Shown here: positions 52,112 through 61,260 of the stretch, in pieces | Layout of the letters: every line of letters begins with the position of its first letter | Numbering within the stretch: position 1 is the stretch's first letter | NCBI GenBank assembly: GCA_001443545.1 | Contig: LMAD01000001.1 | Location: 1-64,000, forward strand | Reading direction: 5' to 3' | Length of the DNA stretch: 64,000 bases | DNA from: Acidimicrobiaceae bacterium RAAP-2 | Lineage (GTDB): Bacteria > Actinomycetota > Acidimicrobiia > Acidimicrobiales > RAAP-2 | Program-made: the position numbers and the translations under genes | The notes under the pieces: model-generated | What the model saw: only the letters and a program-made list of their open reading frames with translations | Told to the model about the DNA's origin: nothing | Databases searched by the model: none

Positions 52112-53583
52112 CGGCCACCGACCCGTCGCCGGTAGCCCCGATCCGCCCCCGTTCGATCCTCGTCACGGGGGCGACCGGCTACGTCGGCGGACGCCTGGTA
52201 CCTCGCCTGCTCGAGGACGGCCACCGGGTTCGATGCCTGGTTCGCACGCCCGCGAAGCTCTCGAACGCCGCCTGGCGCGATCGCGTCGAGATTGTGCCGG
52301 GTTCGGTCGGCGACGACCTGCGCGAGGCCCTGGCCGATATCGACGTCGCGATTTACCTCGTGCACGGCATCGGCGACGGCCCCGACTGGGCGAAACGCGA
52401 AGTTCGCGACGCCGCTAACTTCCGTGACGCCGCGGTGGCGGCCGGCGTCGAGCGGATCGTCTACCTCGGTGGTATGGGCCGCGACGACGCCGAATTGAGC
52501 GTTCATCTCGCCAGTCGCCACGAGGTCGGACGCACCCTGGCCGACGGTCCGGTCCCGGTGACCGAGTTGCGTGCGGCGGTCGTGATCGGTTCGGGGTCGG
52601 CGAGCTTCGAGATGCTCCGCTACCTCGTCGAGGTGCTCCCCGTCATGGTCACCCCGAAGTGGGTGGCCACCCGGTCCCAACCCATCGCGATCTCGGACGT
52701 GCTGGACTACCTGGTCAAGGTGATCGAAGTCCCCCAGCCGCTACCGGGGGTCTTCGAAGTCGGTGGACCCGACGTCGTCTCCTACGCCGAGCTCATGGCG
52801 CTCTACGCGGACGTCGCGGGCCTGCGGCGGCGGCGCCTCATTCCGGTCCCCGTCCTGACGCCGCGACTCTCGAGCCACTGGGTCGGTCTCGTCACCCCGG
52901 TCCCCGCGTCCCTCGCCCGACCGCTCGTCGACAGCCTCGTGAATGAGGTCGTCGTCGACGACCCCTCGACGCTCACGATGCTCGGCCCACCGCGGCGATC
53001 ACTGCGCGACGCGATCACCCTCGCGCTGGGCGTGATTGACCGTGGCGAGGTGCCCACGAGCTTCACCGACGCCGACTTCCAACCCTTTCGCGCGTACACC
53101 ACCGACCCGGCGTGGGCCGGTGGTACCGAGCTCGCCGACGTTCGCGTGGTGGAGACGACGGCGACGCCCGAAGCCTGTTTCCGCGCCGCGAGCGCCATCG
53201 GGGGCGACCACGGCTGGTATCGCGGCGAGTGGCTGTGGCGACTTCGAGGCTTCCTCGATCTCTTGTTCGGCGGACCGGGGCTCCGTCGCGGACGACGCCA
53301 CCCCACCGAACTACGCGTGGGCGACCACGTCGATTTCTGGCGGGTCGAATCGCTCGAAGTGCCAACCCTGCTCCGACTGCACGCCGAGATGATCCTGCCC
53401 GGTGAGGCGTGGCTGGAGTGGCGGTTCGAACCGACGGACACCGGCACCCGAGTGACCCAGCGGGCCCGGTTCAAGCCGCGGGGACTCTGGGGCCGCCTCT
53501 ACTGGTACGGCGTCGCGCCGTTCCACGGTCTGGTCTTTCCCGGCATGGTCCAGGGCATCGTGCGCGACGCCTCGAAATCCTAG
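52075..53583 (+). CDS. NAD(P)-binding epimerase-like protein with DUF2867 (YbjT type)
   Basis: About 502 aa. The N-terminal half is an atypical SDR/NmrA-like Rossmann fold (ILVTGATGYVGGRLVPRLLEDGH, then VYLGGMGRD and RAAVVIGSGSASFEMLRYL), and the C-terminal half (about 340-500) is the DUF2867/START-like domain with WLWRLRGFLDLLFGG and GLWGRLYWYGVAPFHGLVFPGM. The only in-frame start before the fold is GTG 52075, inside serC, without a Shine-Dalgarno sequence, so the exact start is uncertain. The same architecture as E. coli YbjT; substrate unknown. Confidence 0.83.
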   Translation: MREHQLHRGESLTATDPSPVAPIRPRSILVTGATGYVGGRLVPRLLEDGHRVRCLVRTPAKLSNAAWRDRVEIVPGSVGDDLREALADIDVAIYLVHGIGDGPDWAKREVRDAANFRDAAVAAGVERIVYLGGMGRDDAELSVHLASRHEVGRTLADGPVPVTELRAAVVIGSGSASFEMLRYLVEVLPVMVTPKWVATRSQPIAISDVLDYLVKVIEVPQPLPGVFEVGGPDVVSYAELMALYADVAGLRRRRLIPVPVLTPRLSSHWVGLVTPVPASLARPLVDSLVNEVVVDDPSTLTMLGPPRRSLRDAITLALGVIDRGEVPTSFTDADFQPFRAYTTDPAWAGGTELADVRVVETTATPEACFRAASAIGGDHGWYRGEWLWRLRGFLDLLFGGPGLRRGRRHPTELRVGDHVDFWRVESLEVPTLLRLHAEMILPGEAWLEWRFEPTDTGTRVTQRARFKPRGLWGRLYWYGVAPFHGLVFPGMVQGIVRDASKS

Positions 53584-53584
53584 G

Positions 53585-54619
53585 TCAGTCGGTGTCCCCG
53601 CCCGAGGCGTCGGACACCTTCTGCTTACCGGCCGAGACGAAGGGCATCATGCCTCGTAGCTTCTTGCCGATGTCCTCGATCGGGTGCTTCTTGCCGACCT
53701 CGCGCAACTCGCGGTAACGCGGACGACCGATCTCGTTCTCCTTGATCCACTCGGCCGCGAACGTGCCGTCTTGGATCTCGGTGAGCACCTTCTTCATCTC
53801 GGCCTTGACCTCGCGGGTGATGATCCGCGGACCGCGGGTCAGGTCACCGTACTCGGCGGTGTCCGAGACGGAGAACCGCATCCCGGTGATCCCCTCTTCG
53901 TACATCAGGTCGACGATCAACTTGAGCTCGTGCAGACACTCGAAGTAGGCGCTCTCGGGCTGGTAACCGGCTTCGACGAGCGTCTCGTACCCGGCCGTGA
54001 CCAACGCGCTCACACCGCCGCACAGGACCGCCTGCTCACCGAAGAGGTCCGTCTCGGTCTCCTCGGTGAAGGTCGTCTCGAGCACGCCAGCGCGGGTCGC
54101 CCCGATGCCGTGGGCGTACGCCAGCGCGATGGCGTGGGCTTGTCCGGTGGCGTCCTGGTGCACCGCGATCAACGACGGCACGCCGCCGCCCTCGACGTAG
54201 GTGCGCCGAACGAGGTGACCGGGACCCTTCGGGGCCACCATCGCGACGTCGACGTCCACGGGGGGATTGATCAGATTGAACCGGATGTTGAACCCGTGAG
54301 CGAACAGCAGGCACTTGCCGGCGGTCAGGTGCGGCGCCACTTCGAGGTCGTAGATGCGCTTCTGCTCGGTGTCGGGCAGCAGCATCATGATGACGTCGGC
54401 CTCAGCCGCGGCGTCGGCGATGCCGAGGACCCGTAGTCCCGCCTCCTCGGCCTTGAACACCGACGACGACTCGGGGCGCAGCCCCACGCGTACGTCGAAG
54501 CCACTGTCGTGCAGGTTGAGCGCGTGCGCGTGACCTTGGGATCCGTAGCCCAAGATGGCGATCTTCTTGCCCTGGAGAATTTCGGGGCGGGCGTCGCCCT
54601 CGTAGTACATGGTGGTCAT
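53585..54619 (-). CDS. ilvC: Ketol-acid reductoisomerase IlvC
   Basis: Class I KARI, 344 aa, using Mg and NADPH to turn acetolactate/acetohydroxybutyrate into dihydroxy acids. The NADPH motif is ILGYGSQGHAHALNL, with the specificity loop VGLRPESSS. Metal ligands are in FGEQAVLCGG and ESAYFECLHELKLIVDL. The ATG at 54619 has GAAGGA upstream and follows ilvN by 12 nt, closing the ilvBNC operon. Confidence 0.96.
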   Translation of the reverse strand: MTTMYYEGDARPEILQGKKIAILGYGSQGHAHALNLHDSGFDVRVGLRPESSSVFKAEEAGLRVLGIADAAAEADVIMMLLPDTEQKRIYDLEVAPHLTAGKCLLFAHGFNIRFNLINPPVDVDVAMVAPKGPGHLVRRTYVEGGGVPSLIAVHQDATGQAHAIALAYAHGIGATRAGVLETTFTEETETDLFGEQAVLCGGVSALVTAGYETLVEAGYQPESAYFECLHELKLIVDLMYEEGITGMRFSVSDTAEYGDLTRGPRIITREVKAEMKKVLTEIQDGTFAAEWIKENEIGRPRYRELREVGKKHPIEDIGKKLRGMMPFVSAGKQKVSDASGGDTD

Positions 54620-54631
54620 GGTTCGTTCCTT

Positions 54632-55186
54632 CTACTGCTCGACGGTGGCTGGGATGGTCCGCCCAAGTCTAGGGAGTGCGACGCGTCCCGTTCGGTGCAA
54701 TTCGACCTCGGCGTACGCCTCGAGCGCTCGTTCGAAGTCGTCGCACGCGCCCGGCGTGCCGGCCAGCATCACCGTCACGGCGCCCGGGTCGACGTCCACG
54801 ATGGCCGCACCGGCGTTGGCCAAGGTGTCCAGCAGCGAGGTCCGGTTCGCGACGTCGGTCTGGATCGTGGCGAGCAGCAACTCACGTTCGACCGCTTCAC
54901 GAGGGGCGATGTCCGAGATGGCGACCACGTTCACCAGCTTGTCGAGCTGGCCCACGATCTGTTCGAGCGGAGCCGATTCGGCGTCGACGACGATGGTGAC
55001 CCGTGAAAACCGCGCGTGACTCTCCGAGGGCGCGACCGCGAGGGAGTAGATGTTGAAACCGCGTCGGGCGAACATCCCCGCGATGCGCGCGAGCACGCCC
55101 GACTTGTTCTCCACCAGCACCGACAGGATGTGGTGGCGGACCGGCGAGTGCGCCGTCTCGCCGGCGAAGGGCTCGGGGGCGTTCAT
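54632..55186 (-). CDS. ilvN: Acetolactate synthase small (regulatory) subunit IlvN
   Basis: 184 aa. The N-terminal ACT domain (about 18-90: LSVLVENKSGVLARIAGMFARRG split, GFNIYSLAVAPSE) binds valine for feedback inhibition, and the C-terminal ferredoxin-like domain completes the subunit. The start is ATG 55186, overlapping the ilvB stop by 4 nt (ATGA). The frame stays open further upstream but only as antisense of ilvB reading. Confidence 0.93.
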   Translation of the reverse strand: MNAPEPFAGETAHSPVRHHILSVLVENKSGVLARIAGMFARRGFNIYSLAVAPSESHARFSRVTIVVDAESAPLEQIVGQLDKLVNVVAISDIAPREAVERELLLATIQTDVANRTSLLDTLANAGAAIVDVDPGAVTVMLAGTPGACDDFERALEAYAEVELHRTGRVALPRLGRTIPATVEQ

Positions 55187-56898
55187 CGCGCACCTCCGCG
55201 CTGGGACGGGTGGACCAGGATCTCGTCGTTGCTCACGCCGGCGGGCACCATCGGGAAGACCTTCTCCGAGGAGTCCGTTCGGAAGTCGATGACCACGGGC
55301 ACGTCGTTGATCTTGTTGGCCTCCTCGATCACGTCGTTCATCTCCTTGACGTTGGTCGCGCGCAGGCCCACGCAGCCCATGGCCTCGGCCCACTTGACGT
55401 AGTCGGGCAGATCCGGCGAGAGGTAGACCTCGCTATATCGCTCGTCGTAGAACATCTCCTGCCACTGGCGCACCATTCCGAGGTAGGCGTTGTTCAAGAT
55501 CGCCACCTTGATGGGTATCCCCTCGGACCGCGCCGTGACGAGCTCCTGGGCGGTCATCTGGAAGCAGCCGTCGCCGTCGATGCACCACACCGTGCGCTCG
55601 GGGCGACCGGCTTTGGCGCCGATCGCGGCCGGGACGCCGAAGCCCATCGTCCCCGCGCCACCGGAGTTGACCCAGGTGTTGGGCTCTTCGAAGGCCCAGT
55701 GTTGAGCGGTCCACATCTGGTGCTGGCCAACGCCCGAGGCGACGATCGTGCCGGCGGGCGCGGTTCGGGCGATCGATTCGATCACGTGCTGGGGCCGCAG
55801 CGGTCCGTCCACTTCGGGCTCGTCGTAGACCAAGGGGTAGTCCGCCTGCCATTGGCGAATCTCGCGCCACCAGGCGTCGAGGTTCTTCGGCGACGCGCCG
55901 GCGGCGTCGAAGGCGCGCAGCGCCGAGGCGATGTCGGACTGTAACGCGACGTCGGGCCGGCGAATCTTGCCGAACTCGGCCCGGTCGATGTCCACGTGGA
56001 TCACCTTGGCGTCGGGCGCGAAGGCCGCGATCTTGCCGGTAACCCGGTCGTCGAAACGCGCGCCCAGCGTGATCAGCAGGTCGCTGCGCTGGATCGCGGT
56101 CACCGCGGCGTAGACGCCGTGCATGCCCGGCATACCTAGGTGCTGGGCGTGGGAGTCGGGGAACGCCCCCCTCGCCATCAAGGTGGTCACGACGGGGATG
56201 CGCGTGCGCTCGGCGAAGGCGAGTAGTTCGCCCGACGCGCGGGACTTCAGGGTCCCCCCGCCGACGTAGAGCACGGGTCGCTGCGAGTCGCCGATCAGGG
56301 CCACGCAGCGCGCCACGGCGGCTTCGTCGAGGTCGACCGTCGGGTGGTAGCCGGGCAGGTCGTACTCGTCGACCCCCGACGGGTACCACCACTCCATCGT
56401 CGACTGGGCGACGTCCTTGGGCACGTCGATCAGTACGGGTCCGGGCCGTCCGGTGGTGGCGAGGTGGAACGCTGCCGCCACCGCGCGCGGCAGTTCGTGC
56501 GCCGACTGGACGAGGAAGTTGTGCTTGGTCACCCCCATCGTGATGCCCGTGATGTCGCACTCCTGGAAGGCGTCCAGGCCAATCGAGCTCGTAGCGACCT
56601 GGCCCGTGATCACGACCAGGGGTGTCGAGTCCATGTGGGCGTTGGTGATCGGGGTCACGATGTTCGTCGCGCCCGGACCGCTGGTCACCATCGCCACGCC
56701 GGCCCGACCCGTGGCCATGGCGTACCCTTCGGCCATGTGACCGGCGCCCTGCTCGTGGCGTACCAGGATGTGGCGGATCGTCGAATCGAGCAACGGGTCG
56801 TACACGGGCAGAATCGCGCCGCCGGGCAGGCCGAAGATCGTGTCGACCCCCTGCTGTTCGAGACTCTTGATGAGGGCTTGCGCTCCAGTGAGTTGCAC
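55183..56898 (-). CDS. ilvB: Acetolactate synthase large (catalytic) subunit IlvB
   Basis: 571-aa ThDP/FAD/Mg enzyme, first common step of valine/isoleucine/leucine synthesis. The catalytic Glu is in VRHEQGAGHMAEGYA, and the ThDP motif is GDGCFQMTAQELVTARSEGIPIKVAILNN in pieces (GDGCF ... LNN). GTG 56898 with AGGA upstream is the start, 23 nt after the leader terminator's U-tract. First gene of ilvBNC. Confidence 0.96.
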   Translation of the reverse strand: MQLTGAQALIKSLEQQGVDTIFGLPGGAILPVYDPLLDSTIRHILVRHEQGAGHMAEGYAMATGRAGVAMVTSGPGATNIVTPITNAHMDSTPLVVITGQVATSSIGLDAFQECDITGITMGVTKHNFLVQSAHELPRAVAAAFHLATTGRPGPVLIDVPKDVAQSTMEWWYPSGVDEYDLPGYHPTVDLDEAAVARCVALIGDSQRPVLYVGGGTLKSRASGELLAFAERTRIPVVTTLMARGAFPDSHAQHLGMPGMHGVYAAVTAIQRSDLLITLGARFDDRVTGKIAAFAPDAKVIHVDIDRAEFGKIRRPDVALQSDIASALRAFDAAGASPKNLDAWWREIRQWQADYPLVYDEPEVDGPLRPQHVIESIARTAPAGTIVASGVGQHQMWTAQHWAFEEPNTWVNSGGAGTMGFGVPAAIGAKAGRPERTVWCIDGDGCFQMTAQELVTARSEGIPIKVAILNNAYLGMVRQWQEMFYDERYSEVYLSPDLPDYVKWAEAMGCVGLRATNVKEMNDVIEEANKINDVPVVIDFRTDSSEKVFPMVPAGVSNDEILVHPSQRGGAR

Positions 56899-56922
56899 GA
56901 TTCCTACTTCCGTCGATATAAA

Positions 56923-56949
56923 GAAAAAAGCCTCCCGATTGGGAGGCTT
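56923..56949 (-). terminator. Attenuator terminator of the ilvBNC leader
   Basis: Minus strand: 9-bp perfect stem (56928-56936 with 56941-56949, loop of 4 nt) followed by a U-run (forward A-run 56924-56929). It lies 21 nt after the ilv leader stop and 24 nt before ilvB. Confidence 0.87.
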
Positions 56950-56970
56950 CCGGTGAACGCGTATACGTGA

Positions 56971-57021
56971 CTACCGGTGCCTATCCCCTACTACTACCAG
57001 AATCAGTCGGCCCGTGGTCAC
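56971..57021 (-). CDS. ilvL: ilvBNC leader peptide rich in Leu/Ile/Val codons
   Basis: A 16-residue frame, MTTGRLILVVVGDRHR and stop, from GTG 57021. Six consecutive codons specify Leu, Ile, Leu, Val, Val, Val, the three amino acids whose synthesis ilvBNC serves. A strong terminator follows 21 nt after the stop. This fits ribosome-mediated attenuation by charged tRNA-Leu/Ile/Val levels. The TTAGAT hexamer lies 6 nt upstream, so the transcript probably starts at the GTG. Confidence 0.83.
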   Translation of the reverse strand: MTTGRLILVVVGDRHR

Positions 57022-57027
57022 CGGACC

Positions 57028-57056
57028 ATCTAAGCACACCGGTGCGACCGACACAA
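57028..57056 (-). promoter_or_regulatory. ilvL-ilvBNC promoter
   Basis: Minus strand: -35-like TTGTGT (forward 57051-57056), 17-nt spacer, -10-like TTAGAT (forward 57028-57033), 6 nt to the leader GTG. Position matches the leuL promoter layout; hexamers are weak. Confidence 0.5.
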
Positions 57057-57096
57057 GACCGCTCGAACCACCCGCGACGAGCCAGGGCGCCGACGA

Positions 57097-58776
57097 CTAG
57101 CGCGACGTGACCGCACCGGTCTCGGCACCCTGGACGAGACGGGCGAACTTCTCGAGGACGCCGGTGGTGTAGCGCGGGACGAAGGGGGCGAGGCGCGTCG
57201 CCCGGTCGGCCAGCACCGACGGGTCGACGAGCAGGTCGATCGAGTTCGTGGTGACGTCGATCTCGATGACGTCGCCGTCTTCGACGAGCCCGATCGGGCC
57301 GCCGTCGAGCGCCTCGGGCGCGACGTGACCGACGCAGAAGCCGTGCGTCCCACCGCTGAACCGGCCGTCGGTCACCAGAGCGGAGTCACCGCCGCGGCCG
57401 ACGCCCTTCATCGCGCCGGTGACGGCGAGCATCTCGCGCATCCCCGGTCCGGACTTGGGTCCCTCGTAGCGGATGACGACCACCGTCCGGGGCTGGATCT
57501 CACCGGCCAGGATCGCGCTCATGGCGGCGTCCTCACCGTCGAAGACGCGCGCCGTGCCGCGGAAGTGCAACTCGTCGATCCCGGCGACCTTCACCACCGC
57601 CCCCTTGGGCGCCAGCGATCCTCGCAGGACCGCGATCCCGCCGCGTTCGTTGATCGGGTGGTCGACGTCGTGCACCACGTCGCCGTCGGGTGGACGGGCC
57701 GCGAAGGACTCGAGACTCTGAGCCATCGTCTGGCCCGAGACCGTCATCACGTCACCGTGGATCAGTCCGCGCTCGAGCAGGTGGGCGAGCACCACCGGCA
57801 CGCCGCCGATCGCGTCGATGTCGCTCATGTGGTACTTGCCGTGTGGCTTCGTGTCGGCGATGTGCGGGACGCGCGCGGCGATCGTGTTGAAGTCGTCGAG
57901 TTCGAGCGGCACTCGCGCCTCGTGGGCGATCGCGAGCAGGTGCAGCACGGCGTTGGTCGAACCGCCGAGGGCCATGACCACGGCGATGGCGTTCTCGAAG
58001 GCCTCGCGGGTCATGATCTGTCGAGCCGTGATCCCTCGGTCCAGCAGGTTCACGACGGCCAAACCCGAGTCGTAGGCGAACTGGTCTCGACGAGGGTCGA
58101 TCGACGGCACACTGGCGCTACCGAGCAGGGACATCCCGAGCGCCTCGCCGACGCTGGCCATCGTGTTGGCGGTGAACATACCGGCGCAACTGCCCTCACC
58201 GGGACAGGCCGCCAGTTCGACCTCGCGCAAGTCGGCGTCGCTCATCGACCCGACGGCGTTGGCGCCCACCGCCTCGAAGACCGACGTGATGTCCAGTGAC
58301 TGGCCGTGGAGGTGGCCCGGCATGATGGTTCCGCCGTAGAGGAAGACGGCCGGGACGTCCAGACGCGCCGCCGCCATCAGCATCCCCGGCAGGGACTTGT
58401 CACAGCCCGCGAAGGTCACGAGTGCGTCGAAGCGCTCCGCGTGCATCACCGTCTCGACCGAGTCGGCGATGACCTCGCGCGAGACCAACGAGGCGCGCAT
58501 GCCCTCGTGACCCATCGAAATCCCGTCCGAGACGGCGATCGTGACGAACTCGAAGGGAACGGCCCCGGCGTCGCGAACCGCGACCTTGGCGCGTTTGGCC
58601 AGTCGGTCGAGGGGCAGGTTGCACGGCGTCACCTCGTTCCAGCTCGACGCGACGCCGATCTGGGCCTTGACCATGTCGTCGTCGCCCATGCCCATCGCGC
58701 GAAGCATGGCGCGAGCGGGTGCCCGTCCCTTGCCGAGGGTGACGTCGGTGCTACGCGGAGTGGGGTGGTTCGTCAT
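57097..58776 (-). CDS. ilvD: Dihydroxy-acid dehydratase IlvD
   Basis: 559-aa Fe-S dehydratase, third step of valine/isoleucine synthesis. The cluster cysteines are C52 in NEVTPCNLPL, C125 in FAGCDKSLPGM and C197 in PGEGSCAGMFTANTM. SDGISMGHEGMRASLVSRE and the C-terminal SALVTDGRFSGGTHGF are further family blocks. The ATG at 58776 has TAGACT 6 nt upstream, hence a leaderless transcript. It lies upstream of ilvBNC on the same strand but has its own promoter, and the attenuator separates the two. Confidence 0.95.
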   Translation of the reverse strand: MTNHPTPRSTDVTLGKGRAPARAMLRAMGMGDDDMVKAQIGVASSWNEVTPCNLPLDRLAKRAKVAVRDAGAVPFEFVTIAVSDGISMGHEGMRASLVSREVIADSVETVMHAERFDALVTFAGCDKSLPGMLMAAARLDVPAVFLYGGTIMPGHLHGQSLDITSVFEAVGANAVGSMSDADLREVELAACPGEGSCAGMFTANTMASVGEALGMSLLGSASVPSIDPRRDQFAYDSGLAVVNLLDRGITARQIMTREAFENAIAVVMALGGSTNAVLHLLAIAHEARVPLELDDFNTIAARVPHIADTKPHGKYHMSDIDAIGGVPVVLAHLLERGLIHGDVMTVSGQTMAQSLESFAARPPDGDVVHDVDHPINERGGIAVLRGSLAPKGAVVKVAGIDELHFRGTARVFDGEDAAMSAILAGEIQPRTVVVIRYEGPKSGPGMREMLAVTGAMKGVGRGGDSALVTDGRFSGGTHGFCVGHVAPEALDGGPIGLVEDGDVIEIDVTTNSIDLLVDPSVLADRATRLAPFVPRYTTGVLEKFARLVQGAETGAVTSR

Positions 58777-58788
58777 GGTGGCAGTCTA
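58777..58788 (-). promoter_or_regulatory. Leaderless-type -10 element for ilvD
   Basis: TAGACT on the minus strand (forward 58783-58788), 6 nt, ATG 58776; no Shine-Dalgarno. Same hexamer as the leu promoter. Confidence 0.5.
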
Positions 58789-58805
58789 CGAAATGTGTGG
58801 GCCGC

Positions 58806-59834
58806 TCACCCAACCGGTGCGTAGAGGTTGACCGTCTCGCCCACCGCGAGCAACTCCACCCAGGTCTGTCCCGGCCGCAGGGCGATGACCCGACCGGTCG
58901 CGGAGCGATAGGCCGTGGTCTTGGCCACCCCGGAGCGGAACCACGATCCCCGCTCCAGGCGCCCATCCGTGAACACCATGGCGGGACCGTGGCCGACCAG
59001 GTTCGCTTCGGCGCCCATCGCCCCCACGCCGCCGAGGTAGTTCACCTCCATCACGATGACGTTGGTCGGCGACACCCGCACGCCGCTGGCGGTGACGTCG
59101 GGCGAACCGAAGATCGACCGGTCCCACGAACCGGTTCGTCCGTTCCACGCGTACGAGACGGCGTAGCCGGCTGGGAAGTTCACGCTGAACTGGCCGACGG
59201 GCGCGCCGCGCGGCGGCGTGTTTCGCGGGACGTAGGTGAACAGGGGCCGCGGCGGATCCGGCCGTCCGGCCCGCGCCATCAGGGCGACCGGGTTGAGGAG
59301 CAGGTTGTGCGGCGCGTACCGCGACGGGTCTCGGTACATCGCCGAGCCGGCCGTCGATTCGTCGAAGCGCTTCACCGGCGCCGTGTCGATGCTCGCCAGG
59401 GCGTACGCGGCACCGCCGGAGAAGGCGAAGATGCCCCGCAGCGGGAAGACGATCTCGCGATCGGTGCGACGCACCGATCGCACCGGTCCCACCGAGGGCG
59501 GCAGGTGTGAGTTGAAGACCGCCGCGAGGCGCGTGATGCCGCCCTCGACGATCTCCTCGTAGACGACGTCGGCGTCGTTGAGCCCGAACTGCGGGTGGGC
59601 CATCGGCGTGTTGTCGATCTTGACGGTGAGCGCGGACCGGCGCATCGACGCCGCCGTCGGATCGGGCAGCCCCGTCAGCGGGGCCACCCGGCGGTGTCGA
59701 TGGGCGTGGACGTGGCCGGCGGCGATCGGTCGCTGCGGCGTCGCCACGGCGCCAGCGCCCGACGCGAACGCCATCGTCACGGCGAGCGCCGCGGCGAGGT
59801 ATGAGACCAGCGACCGTCGAGGTGAGCGCAACAC
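58806..59834 (-). CDS. Secreted DUF3048-family protein
   Basis: 342 aa from GTG 59834, 1 nt after gatB; the frame is open further but antiparallel to gatB sequence with no meaning. A signal peptide covers about residues 1-32 (LVSYLAAALAVTMAFASGAGA split around the core). The mature part has the DUF3048 pattern: PLTGLPDP, ALTVKIDNTPMAHPQ, GLNDADVVYEEIVEGGITRL, GPVRSVRRTDREIV and the C-terminal RPGQTWVELL. Exported protein probably acting at the cell wall (YerB family); no enzymatic residues can be named. It is the last gene of the gat operon. Confidence 0.85.
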   Translation of the reverse strand: MLRSPRRSLVSYLAAALAVTMAFASGAGAVATPQRPIAAGHVHAHRHRRVAPLTGLPDPTAASMRRSALTVKIDNTPMAHPQFGLNDADVVYEEIVEGGITRLAAVFNSHLPPSVGPVRSVRRTDREIVFPLRGIFAFSGGAAYALASIDTAPVKRFDESTAGSAMYRDPSRYAPHNLLLNPVALMARAGRPDPPRPLFTYVPRNTPPRGAPVGQFSVNFPAGYAVSYAWNGRTGSWDRSIFGSPDVTASGVRVSPTNVIVMEVNYLGGVGAMGAEANLVGHGPAMVFTDGRLERGSWFRSGVAKTTAYRSATGRVIALRPGQTWVELLAVGETVNLYAPVG

Positions 59835-59835
59835 C

Positions 59836-61260
59836 CTAGCGCCGCGCCTGCAGTTCGGCGATGACGGCTTTGCCGTTGGCCTGTCCCCGGGTCTCGCGCA
59901 TGACGAGGCCGACGAAGAACTGCGCCAGCTTGTCGTCGCCGTCGCGGTACCGGGTCCACTCGTCGGGGTTCGCCTCGATGAGCCCCGCAACAGTCCCCCC
60001 GAGTGAGTCGGCCGAGAGTTGCTCGAAGCCCTTCGCCGCCGCGATGGCCGCTGGATCGCCGCCCGTCGAGAGCAGCTCGGCCAGCACCGTCTTGGCTTGG
60101 GTCGCCGACAGCTGTCCACGGGCCTCCATCGCCACGGTCGCCACGAAGGCTTCCACACTGAGTCGCGAGACGTCGTCGGTGGCCGCTAGCTCGTTGGCGA
60201 CCCGTGCGATCGCCACCGGGACGTCACCGCCGGCCGCGGCCGTGGCGTGGACGAATCGCTCGAGGCCGAGATCGATCACGACGTCGACGGCGTCTCGCTG
60301 GGCGCCGCTCGCGTCGCCGAGCAGTTCGAGGACCGCCGCTCGCCGCTGGGCGGGCATCGGCCCCATTGCTTCGGCCACGCGTTCCTGCCACGCGGCGCTC
60401 GGCGCCAGGTCCACCAGGTCGGGCTCTCGGAAGTACCGGTAGTCCTCGGCCTCCTCCTTGACGCGCATCGTGGACGTGGTACCCGCGTTCTCGTCCCAGT
60501 GGCGGGTCTCTTGACGAACGACCCCGCCGTCTTCGATCAGCGCGACCTGACGCTCCGCCTCGAACTCGATCGCCCGCTGCAGGCTGCGCAGCGAGTTCAG
60601 GTTCTTGATCTCGCACCGGGTTCCGAACGGGTCGCCGCTTCGGCGCACCGAGACGTTGGCGTCGATGCGCATCGACCCCTCCTCCATCCGGCCGTCCGAG
60701 GCACCCGTCGCGATCAATACGGCCCGCAACTCGCCGGCGTAGAGACGAGCTTGCAGCGACGAACGGATGTCGGGTCCCGACACGATCTCAACCAATGGGA
60801 CGCCCGATCGGTTGTAGTCCACCAACGATCGATCGGCCCCGTGGATCCGACCGGTGCCCCCGAGGTGCGTCGACTTGCCGGTGTCCTCTTCGAGGTGCGC
60901 GCGCTCGATGGTCACGCGCGTCGAATCGGTCAGGTCCAGGTAGCCGCGGGCGTTGATCGGCAGGTCGTACTGCGAGATCTGGAAGTCCTTGGGCATGTCG
61001 GGATAGAAGTAGTTCTTGCGATGGAAGGTCGACGGCGCAATCGTGCAGTGCAGCGCCAGCCCGATGGCCATGGCCATGGAGACGGCGCGCTCGTTGAGCA
61101 CCGGCAGGGACCCGGGCAACCCGAGGCACACCGGGCACACGCGGGTGTTCGGCTCCGCGCCGAAGACGTTGGCGCAGCCACAGAACATCTTGGTCGCCGT
61201 GCGCAACTCGGTGTGGACCTCGAGGCCCACCACCATCTCCCAGCCGTTCGGCAGCGTCAT
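59836..61260 (-). CDS. gatB: Asp/Glu-tRNA amidotransferase subunit B GatB
   Basis: 474 aa. It binds mischarged Glu-tRNA-Gln or Asp-tRNA-Asn and activates the acyl group with ATP. A zinc-finger-like site is formed by C27, C29, C42 and C45 (MFCGCANVF, VCPVCLGLPG). The kinase core has KNYFYPDMPKDFQISQYD, NRSGVPLVEIVS and RCEIKNLNS, and a YqeY-like tail (about 330-474) follows. It starts 4 nt inside the gatA stop. Confidence 0.96.
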   Translation of the reverse strand: MTLPNGWEMVVGLEVHTELRTATKMFCGCANVFGAEPNTRVCPVCLGLPGSLPVLNERAVSMAMAIGLALHCTIAPSTFHRKNYFYPDMPKDFQISQYDLPINARGYLDLTDSTRVTIERAHLEEDTGKSTHLGGTGRIHGADRSLVDYNRSGVPLVEIVSGPDIRSSLQARLYAGELRAVLIATGASDGRMEEGSMRIDANVSVRRSGDPFGTRCEIKNLNSLRSLQRAIEFEAERQVALIEDGGVVRQETRHWDENAGTTSTMRVKEEAEDYRYFREPDLVDLAPSAAWQERVAEAMGPMPAQRRAAVLELLGDASGAQRDAVDVVIDLGLERFVHATAAAGGDVPVAIARVANELAATDDVSRLSVEAFVATVAMEARGQLSATQAKTVLAELLSTGGDPAAIAAAKGFEQLSADSLGGTVAGLIEANPDEWTRYRDGDDKLAQFFVGLVMRETRGQANGKAVIAELQARR

